Origin: Gimesia benthica
Lineage (GTDB): Bacteria > Planctomycetota > Planctomycetia > Planctomycetales > Planctomycetaceae
DNA: 64,000 nt
Direction of reading: 5' to 3'
NCBI RefSeq assembly: GCF_009720525.1
Contig: NZ_CP043930.1
Location: forward strand, 4,186,501 to 4,250,500
Below, piece after piece: positions 17,905-27,400 of the stretch. The translations under genes were made by a program, and so were the position numbers. The notes below the pieces were generated by a model that saw nothing but the letters and a program-made list of their open reading frames with translations, was not told where the DNA came from and searched no databases. The first letter of the stretch is position 1. Each line of letters opens with the position of its first letter.

Positions 17905-17930
17905 GTCTTTCCCCGCTGCAAAGCATTCAA

Positions 17931-17966
17931 AGCAGGAGCTTCCCGCATGGGACTCCTGCTTTTTTT
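17931..17966 (+). terminator. Rho-independent terminator of the peroxiredoxin gene
   Basis: Stem AGCAGGAG (17931-17938) with CTCCTGCT (17953-17960), extended inside by TCCC/GGGA, followed by seven T residues. Located 27 bases after the stop codon. Good match to an intrinsic terminator. Confidence 0.85.
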
Positions 17967-18069
17967 ACGCGCGGTAGGAGGGTGGTGTCGGGAGTGAGTA
18001 CCATCAAAGGCAAACGTTCTAAAGAGATCTATCCCACCCAGGCTATTCAACTCCGACCTTTATAGAAAA

Positions 18070-18099
18070 TTAGCCGCAGGGCGTTAGCCCTGCGGCTAA
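18070..18099. repeat. Perfect 12-bp-stem hairpin (dispersed-repeat type)
   Basis: TTAGCCGCAGGG (18070-18081), loop CGTTAG, then CCCTGCGGCTAA (18088-18099). It is a perfect inverted repeat, with no T-run, in the gap between peroxiredoxin and SDR genes. It resembles planctomycete intergenic repeat elements, but only one copy is present in this window. Confidence 0.7.
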
Positions 18100-18211
18100 T
18101 GGTGTTTTCTGTTTCGGTTGCCTGATAGTCATCCTAGAAAAAATGTAATCACAGACCGACACTCCGCGGATGTCTGCTACTTCAGTTCCTGGGCCAGCCC
18201 GACGAGAAATC

Positions 18212-18958
18212 CTACCTCCCGCCGGCAATTTCAATGAAGCTGCCGGTGGTATAAGTAGATTCGTCAGACAGCAGCCACAGAATCGCAAACGCGACCTCCT
18301 CCGTCGTCCCGCCCCGTTTGAGGGGGACCTGTGCTTTGACCCGTTCGATGCGGTTCGGTTCGCCGCCGCTGGCGTGCATCGCGGTGTCGATAAAGCCGGG
18401 CCGGACCGCATTCACGCGAATGCCGGCGTCTGCGACTTCTTTGGAGAGACCAAGCGTCAGTGAGTCGACGGCTCCTTTGGACGCAGCGTAGTCTACGTAT
18501 TCAAACGGGGATCCTGCACGGGAAGCCAGCGAGGAGACATTCACAATCGCGCCCCCCTGACCGCCGTGATGAGTCGACATTCTGCGAATCGCAGCCCGAC
18601 AGCAGAGGAAGCTGCCGAACACGTTGGTATCGAAAATCCGCTTCCAGCGATCGTAAGTCATCTCCTCGAACTTCATCTGCTGTTCGAGGATGCCGGCGTT
18701 GTTCACGAGCGCTGTGACGGGCCCCAGCTTTTCGTCGGTGGTCTGGAACAGCCGTTCGACTTCGTCTTCGTTCGAGACATCGGCCTGGACGGCAATCGCG
18801 GTGCCCCCCGCATTGCGAATCCGACAGACAACGGAGTCCGCGGAGGTTTCGTTTGTCCGGTAGTTCACACAAACCGCATAGCCGCGCTGGGCCGCCAGCA
18901 CGGCTGTCGCCGCGCCGATTCCCTGTCCGCCGCCAGTAATGATAGCAACCTGTTTCAT
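18212..18958 (-). CDS. Short-chain dehydrogenase/reductase
   Basis: 248-residue NAD(P)H-dependent oxidoreductase of the classical SDR type. The Rossmann motif is TGGGQGIG at 8-15, the NNAG motif follows (ALVNNAGIL), and the catalytic triad includes Ser142 and Y-x-x-x-K at 157-161 (YAASK). The C-terminal block PGFIDTAMHASGGEPNRIERV is typical of 3-oxoacyl-ACP reductase-like (FabG-like) SDRs. I chose the ATG at 18958; a GTG 24 bases earlier adds a poorly conserved stretch. The substrate cannot be read from sequence. No fatty-acid genes are nearby, so this is likely a stand-alone paralogue. Confidence 0.9.
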   Translation of the reverse strand: MKQVAIITGGGQGIGAATAVLAAQRGYAVCVNYRTNETSADSVVCRIRNAGGTAIAVQADVSNEDEVERLFQTTDEKLGPVTALVNNAGILEQQMKFEEMTYDRWKRIFDTNVFGSFLCCRAAIRRMSTHHGGQGGAIVNVSSLASRAGSPFEYVDYAASKGAVDSLTLGLSKEVADAGIRVNAVRPGFIDTAMHASGGEPNRIERVKAQVPLKRGGTTEEVAFAILWLLSDESTYTTGSFIEIAGGR

Positions 18959-19228
18959 GACAGAGCACTTTCTATGAAACACGAAGTGAAATTGGAAATG
19001 GATCTCTGATGACTATTATAGGCGACTCATGTAAATGAAACAGCCCCGCCTGAAAACCGGTCTCCTGAAGCTCGTTATCCAGACCATGATTGCCGCCAAT
19101 TCCGGAATCAACGACTGTTTTTTAGTGACTTGGATCGGTGCGACTGGTACTGTAAAGGCATCGGTTCCGGGACTCTGATTCGGGGGCCGGCATTATTCTC
19201 ATTCCAGATTCAGAGGAGAACTCCGTCG

Positions 19229-20281
19229 ATGTGCGCGCCGTCATTGTCAAAATATAGTCTCTTGCTTATGTGCTGTTTCTGCCTGTTTTCCTGTGCCGCA
19301 GGGGAGCCGGCCAGTCAGGCGCAGGCCGAGCAGACAGAAACCCAGGACCAGGGCGATAAGCTGTCGGTGCTGCTGATCGACGGGCAGAATAATCATAACT
19401 GGCGGGAGACGACGCCGGTGCTGAAAAAGATTCTGGAGAACTCGGGCAAATTCACCGTAGAAGTTTCCACCACGCCGCCGGGCGTTCCCCGTCCACCGCG
19501 GAAGCCGGCTAATAAGAAACTGACGGAAGAACAGGAAAAACAGTTCGAGGAATACAAGAAAGCCTGGGAAGCCGAACTCGCCCGACTGCAGAAAGAGAAC
19601 CCGGCACTCTGGAAGCAGTGGCGTCCCGATTTCAAAAAGTACGATGTCGTCATCAGTAACTATAACGGCGAGAACTGGCCCAAAGAAGTGCAGCAGGCGT
19701 TCGACGAGTACGTCACAAACGGCGGCGGCTTCGTGTCGTACCACGCGGCCGACAATGCATTTCCCGAGTGGGACGCTTACAACAAAATGATCGCCGTCGG
19801 CGGTTGGGCCGGTCGCGATGAAAAATCTGGTCCGATGCTGCGTCTGCGGGACGGCAAATGGGAACAGGATACCACCGCCGGTCGGGGGGGCACGCACGGC
19901 ACTCGGATTCCGGTTGTGGTCAAGGTTCGCGAAGCAGAGCATCCGATTGTGAAAGGCCTGCCCCTGGAATGGATGCACCCCGCCGACGAAGTTTACGGCA
20001 AACTCCGCGGTCCGGCTGAGAATGTCCAGGTGCTGGCGACTGCCTATTCCGAACCCAGCGAACGGGGAACCGGCGAGCACGAACCGATCATGATGGTCAT
20101 CGATTACGGCAAAGGACGCGTCTTCCACACCACCCTCGGTCACGATACGACCGCCCTGCAGGGGACCGGTTTTCAGATCACCCTGCAGCGGGGTGCCGAA
20201 TGGGCGGCGACCGGCGACGTCACGCAGGCCGTTCCCGAAGTCGACTGGAAAGACAACGAACCCACCGTGCAGACTCCCTGA
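19229..20281 (+). CDS. ThuA-domain lipoprotein
   Basis: 350-residue exported protein. The start at 19229 is supported by AGAGGAGA 9 bases upstream, and a lipoprotein signal follows with a lipobox around FSCAAGE (Cys just after the hydrophobic run). The mature part has the ThuA (trehalose utilization) flavodoxin-like domain: LSVLLIDGQNNHNWRETTPVL, NGGGFVSYHAADNAF, and GKGRVFHTTLGHDTTAL with a conserved His. The domain is a glutamine amidotransferase-like fold, and planctomycetes have many such proteins with unknown activity on sugars. A lysine-rich insert (about 110-160) separates the first strands. Next gene is convergent. Confidence 0.85.
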   Translation: MCAPSLSKYSLLLMCCFCLFSCAAGEPASQAQAEQTETQDQGDKLSVLLIDGQNNHNWRETTPVLKKILENSGKFTVEVSTTPPGVPRPPRKPANKKLTEEQEKQFEEYKKAWEAELARLQKENPALWKQWRPDFKKYDVVISNYNGENWPKEVQQAFDEYVTNGGGFVSYHAADNAFPEWDAYNKMIAVGGWAGRDEKSGPMLRLRDGKWEQDTTAGRGGTHGTRIPVVVKVREAEHPIVKGLPLEWMHPADEVYGKLRGPAENVQVLATAYSEPSERGTGEHEPIMMVIDYGKGRVFHTTLGHDTTALQGTGFQITLQRGAEWAATGDVTQAVPEVDWKDNEPTVQTP

Positions 20282-20315
20282 TCACAGGCATCAGCGCGAC
20301 AGTGATCGATCAGTA

Positions 20316-20347
20316 GAGGGTGAAGTCAGTCAGCTGGCGTCACCCTC
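20316..20347. terminator. Candidate bidirectional terminator between ThuA and TerC genes
   Basis: GAGGGTGA (20316-20323) pairs perfectly with TCACCCTC (20340-20347) over a 16-nt loop, between two convergent genes. The right arm overlaps the end of the terC-like gene. There is only a weak T-rich tail on the plus side (TTCCAGTTTCTT), so this is a moderate prediction. Confidence 0.4.
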
Positions 20348-21091
20348 TTCCAGTTTCTTATGCAGGTGCACCGGTTCGGCGTGAGCTTTCCGCATCCGCA
20401 GGTTGAGCATTTCTACCGTGACGGAGAAGGCCATCGCGAAATAGATGTAGCCTTTGGGAACGTGGACCTCGAAGCCTTCGACCATCAGTGTTACGCCGAC
20501 CATGATCAGAAAGGAAAGCGCCAGGATCTTGATGGTCGGGTGCCGATCTACGAACTCGCCAATTGATTTCGCAGCCAGCAGCATCACGCCGACCGAGAGA
20601 ATGATCGCAATTGCCATGATCGAGATGTGGTCGGCCAGTCCGACCGCGGTGATCACCGAGTCCAGCGAAAAGACGATGTCCAGAATGCCGATCTGCACCA
20701 GGACCGAACCGAAGGTCGCCGTCGCGGTGGATGAAGCCTTTTCGTGTGCCGTCGGTCCTTCCAGGCTGTTGTGAATTTCATGCGTCGCTTTGGCCAGCAG
20801 GAACAGGCCGCCGCCAATCAGGATCAGGTCGCGTCCTGAAAAATCGTAGCCGAACAACGAGAACCAGGGTTCGGTCAGCCCCATCACCCAGGAGATCGAG
20901 AACAGCAGCACCAGGCGGGCGATCATCGCCAGGCTCAAACCCAGTTTGCGTGCCAGGTCGCGTTCTTTCTCGGGGAGCCGTCCCACCAGGATCGAGATGA
21001 AAATAATGTTGTCGATGCCGAGTACGATTTCCAGGCTGGCGAGGGTTGCTAATGCGATCCAGGCCTCAGGACTGGCGATCCATTCAAACAT
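20330..21091 (-). CDS. TerC-family integral membrane protein
   Basis: 253 residues with about seven transmembrane segments and a family-typical opening (LEIVLGIDNIIFISILVGRLP) containing the conserved Asp in the membrane, and a second acidic motif, LDIVFSLDSVITAVGL. TerC/YgdQ proteins are linked to tellurium resistance and metal-ion (Mn, Ca) handling in the secretory pathway; the sequence does not tell which. A ribosome-binding site AGGAG lies 8 nt before the ATG. The cytoplasmic C-terminus is basic (NLRMRKAHAEPVHLHKK). No ter operon partner is adjacent. Confidence 0.92.
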   Translation of the reverse strand: MFEWIASPEAWIALATLASLEIVLGIDNIIFISILVGRLPEKERDLARKLGLSLAMIARLVLLFSISWVMGLTEPWFSLFGYDFSGRDLILIGGGLFLLAKATHEIHNSLEGPTAHEKASSTATATFGSVLVQIGILDIVFSLDSVITAVGLADHISIMAIAIILSVGVMLLAAKSIGEFVDRHPTIKILALSFLIMVGVTLMVEGFEVHVPKGYIYFAMAFSVTVEMLNLRMRKAHAEPVHLHKKLEEGDAS

Positions 21092-21444
21092 AGTGGCTCC
21101 TGTCAGGTTGTAAGGTGTGCAGTGGGACCCGGATTATACACATCGTGCCGGTTCTGAAAAGCACAGCAACGGCTGGCAAAGCGCGCGGGATCAAGGAAAT
21201 GCGGCGGAATCGAATGGGAATCAGAAAAATGGTATGGCTCTGCTTCTGCTGTGTAGAAACTCCCCCGACAGACCGCGGAGAAGAGCACAAAGTTCAGGGG
21301 TCAGCCTCAGTCAGAGATTCAAAATAGATAAAACAGTATAATTGATGTTTATTTGTTGTATGTTCTTTTATAAATGAGTAGTATACGCTAGTGTATATAC
21401 TTAATGACCATATATAGCCCCTCTCTGGGGGATCTAACCGGATA
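21092..21444. other. A/T-rich upstream region of the giant protein gene
   Basis: 353 bases without a gene. The last 120 bases are A/T rich and include AGTATA (21380-21385)-N10-TATACT (21396-21401), a TATATA-type box near 21411, and a CCCC-TCTCT-GGGG hairpin just before the start. These could be promoter and leader elements, but I cannot assign them further. Confidence 0.5.
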
Positions 21445-24400
21445 ATGCGCAACATGTTTCAATTAAAATGGTTATCTTCGCTGCAAAAGCAGCTGAAGTC
21501 GTCTCTTTCCACCAATATTCGTTCCCGTCGCAGTCGTCACCGGGGTTCCTGTACCCCCGTCAGAACGGGTGCCCTGTACCAGCAGACCGCTGAGAATCTG
21601 GAAGACCGTACACTTCTGACCGCCTTTACCGTAATGAACGCCAACGATTCTGGCACAGGCAGCCTGCGGTCAGCGATCGAAGCCGCGAATGCGAATTCGG
21701 GAGCGGATACCATTTCGTTTGACGCCGCTCTGGCGGGCCAGACGATCATCCTCACCGATGAGTTGCTGGTTACCGATGATCTGACCATTACCGGCCTGGG
21801 AGCCAGTCAGCTCACGCTGGATGGGGATAATAACAGTCGGGTCTTTCAGATTGATGATAGTTCCGGTTCAGGGATCATCACAGTTGAGATCACCGGGCTG
21901 ACGCTGACGAACGGGTATTCCACTGATAATGGGGGAGCCATCCTGAGTTCCGAAAACCTGATCGTTGAAGATTGTGTCTTTACGGGGAACACGGCCGACA
22001 AGGGCGGGGCGATTTATGATGATGCCAGTTCTTTAAGCGTTCGCGGCAGTCTGTTTTCCGGGAATATCGCAGCGACAAGTGATGGCGGCGCAATCTACCA
22101 TAGTGAAACGTTTCCCTATCCGAGTGACGAAGAACGGATGCTTATCGAAAACAGTCAGTTCACCACGAATTATTCCAAATTTTCTGGAGGGGCCGTTCTG
22201 CTGCGCGACGGGATCGGCATCATCGACGGCTGTCTGTTCACACAAAATACCGCTGATTTTCCCGGAGGCGCAATTCGAAATATCTTTGGCAGCCTGACTG
22301 TCACTGACAGTAGTTTTGTCAGGAATGCGACGGATTTCAGCGGGGCTGCTATTTCCAACGGAGGTGAGTTGGAGGTTCAACGGTCGACCTTTGAAGGAAA
22401 TACTGCTGAAGTGAACGGCGGGGCCATCTACAGCCAGGGCGCTGATGAGGTCACCATCCTGAACAGCACATTTTCCGGAAACAGCAGTGTGTTTGATGGA
22501 GGGGGGATTTTCGTTCTCGGCAACAAACCCGTTTCTGTCATCAACAGTACCATTGTTGATAATGAGTCTGGTCGGGGAGGCGGAATCTATCTGTTTGGAA
22601 CCGATCCGACCATGATCGCGAATACAATCATTGCCGGTAATCGAGCCAGTAACGATCCTCAGGTGTATGGCAGTTTCACCGGTACTGCCAACGTCATCCA
22701 GGCGAGTTTTGATGGCCTGCTGGATCCTGTTCTGAAAGACAATGGCGGCCCCACAAAAACGCATGCGCTGCTGCCCGACAGTATTGCCATTAACGCGGGC
22801 GATAATTCGGTCGCCACAGATGCCGGGCTGACGACAGATCAGCGGGGGACCGGTTTCGAAAGAGTCATTGATGGTCTGGTTGATATTGGGGCTTTTGAAG
22901 CCACAGTCACGGGACCAGACAGCCTGATTGTCGACACCACTTCCGATGTGGACGATGGTGATTATTCCGTCGGTCAGTTGTCACTCCGCGAGGCGATTCT
23001 GCTGGCGAATGCAAATTCCGGCGCAGATACGATTACCTTCGCTGCCGCCCTGGCCGGTCAATCAATCATCCTGACCGGTGAATTGCTGATCTCCGACGAC
23101 CTGACTATCACCGGCCTGGGAGCCGACCAGCTGACACTGGACGGAAATTACAACAGCCGGATTTTCAGGGTCGATAACGGGAATCAGTTCACCCGCATCA
23201 TGGTTGAAATTGAGGGCCTGACTCTGACGAATGGAAATTCGATCGAAACAGGGGCGACGCCCAATGGTTATGGCGGTGCGATCATGAGCTTCGAAGACCT
23301 GACTGTGAAAAACAGTGTTATTAAAGGCAATCACGCCCGACTGGGCGGCGGTGGCATCTACAGCAGTTATGCGTCCCTGACGATCGAAAACAGCCTGATC
23401 ACAGAGAATACGGCAGAAATGCATGGGGGGGCTGGGGTTTATTACTTGCTATCCGGTGGCATGGGCCTGTCTATCAGTGAGAGTACATTCTCATTCAACG
23501 CGACAGATCGCAGAGGTGGAGCCGTATTTTTTAATTCAGGTGTCGCGTCTATCCGGAACAGCACGTTCACGGAAAATTATGCCGGCGATGGTGGGGCAGG
23601 CGTCTATAATAATACCGGTTCAATGACAATTGAATCATCGACAGTCGCGAAAAATATTTCGGGATATAACGGTGGCGGGCTTTACAATTCAGGCGAGCTT
23701 TTCGTCTCAAACAGCACCATCTCTGAGAATAGTGCGCTGCATGTGGGCGCGGGGATTTACTCATTCACGTCGGCTCATCTGGAAGTCACCAGCAGCACGA
23801 TTGTCCTGAATTATGGCAGATCCAGTTTATCTCAAGGTGGCGGTATTTATGGCAGCAACACCACTGCCGTTTCGATAACTAACAGCATCGTCGCGGCGAA
23901 TAAGGCTGCCAGTAATCCCCAGATCGCAGGCCTCTATACCAGTCCCTACAACATTGTTACCGATGGTCTTTCCGGCCTGCTTGATCCGGTCCTGCGGGAC
24001 AATGGCGGGACCACGAAAACCCATGCCCTGCTGCCCGGCAGTGCCGCCGTTGATGCCGGTCGCAATCTGTATGCTACGGATGCAGGACTCTCGACCGACC
24101 AGCGAGGAACCGGTTATCTTCGAATTGCAAACGCAAAGATAGACATCGGCGCCTTCGAGACTCAGGTAGCCAGTCTGATCGTTGATAACAGCTCTGATAT
24201 TGATGACGGTGATTATACGCTCGGTCAGTTGTCACTCCGCGAAGCGATTGAATTGGCGAATTTGAATCCCGTGGTCAATTCGATTTCCTTTGCTGCCTCC
24301 CTGTCGGGACAAGCGATTGTGTTGTCTGAAGAGCTGATGATTACCGATCATCTCGTCTTGAGCGGTCCGGGAGCCGATCAGCTCACGCTGGATGGCAATG

Positions 24401-27400
24401 GCACCAGTCGGATCTTTAACATCGACAACGGGGATCCGGATATCAGTCTCACTGTAGAAATTGAAGGGCTGACGCTCACAAATGGAGATTCGAGTGAGAC
24501 GGGAGCAATGCCGGATGGTTTTGGCGGTGCCATTCTGAGTTTCGAAGACCTGACAATCAAAAACAGTATTCTCCAGGGGAATCACGCTCGGCTGGGGGGC
24601 GGGGGCATCTACAGCAGCAACGCGTCCCTGACGATCGAAAACAGCCAGTTCATAGAGAATACAGCAGGTCAGCAGGGGGGAGGGATCTATTACACGCAAG
24701 TCAGCGGAACCGGACTGTCTGTCGACCAGAGTACTTTTTCTACCAACTCCGCCGATCTTGAAGGGGGAGGCATCTATGTCAGACGGGGGGATGCCTCGAT
24801 TCAGAACAGTACGTTCACAGATAATTCGGCCGGTGTAGGCGGGGGAGCCGTTCTGAACGGGCTCCGGGGGACAACGACCATCAATGCCTCCACGTTTTAT
24901 AAAAATAGATCCGACTACAATGGGGGCGCTCTTTACAATTCAGGCGAGCTCTTCGTCTCTAACAGTACGCTTTCTGAGAACAGCGCCCGCGAACTGGGCG
25001 GGGGCATCTATTCCTTTACCTCGGCTCAGCTGGAAGTCATTAACAGTACCATCGTCGCCAACCAGGCGACGTCCGACATCTCTCGAGGCGGTGGCATCTA
25101 TGGGAGCAATACAACTCCTGTTTCCATATCCAACACCATCATTGCAGCCAATACGGCGGCCAATAATCCCCAGATCGCCAGCCTTTTTACAGATACCTTC
25201 AACATTGTTACCGATAGTCTTGCCGGACTGATTGATCCGGTCCTGCGCGACAATGGTGGGTTCACAAAAACGCATGCCCTGCTGCCCGGCAGTGCTGCCA
25301 TCAATGCCGGCAGTAATGCAGCAGCGATGAATGCAGGACTCTCAATGGATCAGCGGGGCACCGGTTACAGCAGAATCCTTGAGGGGACTGTGGACATTGG
25401 CGCCGTCGAAACCCAGCTCCCTTATTTCATGGTGGACGTCACTTCTGATGTTGATGATGGCGACTATTCCGACGGGCATCTCTCCCTGCGGGAAGCTGTC
25501 AAACTGGCGAATAATTCCCCAGTCACAAATCTGATTGTTTTTGACTCCTCACTGGCCGGCCAGACAATTCTGCTCCACAGCGAGCTGGTGATCTCGGATC
25601 ACCTGACCATCACCGGCCTGGGGGCAGACCAGCTTACCCTGGACGGCAATCACAACAACCGGATCTTTCTGATCGATGATGGCGATCTTGAGACCACGAT
25701 CTCGATCGAAATCGATGGGCTGTCCCTGGTCAACGGCAGCACTTACAGTACCGGTGGTGCCATTCTGAGTTTCGAAGATCTGATCCTTAAAAACAGTACC
25801 CTGAAAGGCAATCATGCCGAACTGGGGGGCGGCGGCATCTACAGCAGTCATGCGTCCCTGACGATTGAAAACAGCCTGATTACCGAAAATTCCGCAACCG
25901 CGCAAGCGGGAGGTGGAGTGCTGTATTTTCAACCTGGCGATAACGGTTTAACGATCAATCAGAGTACCTTTTCTCACAATACCTCAGGGGGTGACGGGGG
26001 AGCTGTCTATTTTGATGAAGGCGTTGCGTCAATTCGCAACAGCACCTTCACCGAAAACCAGGCAGAAGGGGAAGGGGGAGCGGTCCAGAATGGATTTGCT
26101 GGCTCGATGACCATTGAATCCTCCACCTTCAATCAGAATCGAGCAGAAGATAAAGGCGGCGCTCTCTCAAACCTGAATGAACTTTACCTGAGGAACAGCA
26201 CCCTCTCTGAGAATAGTGCCGACTATATCGGCGGTGGAATTTACACATATCGCCATACGACTCTGGCGATCGTCAACAGCACCATCGTTCTGAATCACGG
26301 GACATCTGACAGATCCTACGGGGGAGGCATCTATTCTACATCCCCGAACACCATCCAACTTTCAAACAGCATCGTCGCGGGCAATACTGCAGTGAATGAT
26401 CAGCAGGTCAAAGCTGATATTGCCGGTAGCTCGAATATTATTTCTGACAGCATTGCCGGACTGATCGACCCGGTCCTGCGAGACAATGACGGCTTCACAA
26501 AGACTCATGCATTACTGAGTAACAGCGCTGCGCTCGATGCCGGCGATAATACGGCAGCGACAGCTGCAGGGCTCACGACAGATCAACGTGGAACAGGCTT
26601 TGCCAGAATCCTCAATGGCACGGTAGACGTGGGAGCCTTTGAAGCAGCTGTAGCACACTTTCTCGTGGACACCACATCAGATGTCGACGATGGCGATTAC
26701 TCTGCCGGTCAACTGTCACTGCGGGAGGCGATCAAGCTGGCCAATGCTGCTCCCTCGGCGGACATCATCTCCTTCGATGCCTCACTGACCGGACAGACAA
26801 TTGTCGTGACTGCTGAACTGGTCATCTCCGATGATCTGACGATCATCGGACTGGGCGCAGATCAACTGACCATCAGCGGTGGCGGCACCAGTCGGATCTT
26901 AAACATTACAGATCACGACAGCTCCCATGCGCTCTCTGTCGAAATCAGTGGCCTGACCTTCACGAATGCCTATGCCACGTATGGTGCAGCGATTCTGAAT
27001 TATGAAACCCTTTTACTGAAGGAAACCATACTGACGGAGAATACGGCCACCCAGTCTGGGGCAGGGATCTATTCATCCCAGGGAAACGTTTTGATGACCG
27101 ATTCCAGCCTGACCTCAAACCACGCCGACAGGGGGGCAGGCATCTATAGTATCAGCGGGATTCTGACGTTGAATCACTCCACGATTTCAGGAAATGTCTC
27201 GACCAGGGAGGGGGCCGGAATCTATTACACTAATTTTGGTGGGGCAGAAACGACCCCGTCGGTCATCATTGAGTCTACCTTTACCGGAAATCGCTCTTCT
27301 GGCTCCGGTGGGGGCCTTTATAATTCGCGTGGTATTTTCAATGTGATCGACAGTACGTTTTCCAGCAATGAAGCGGTTTTCGGCGGCGGGATTTACAGTA

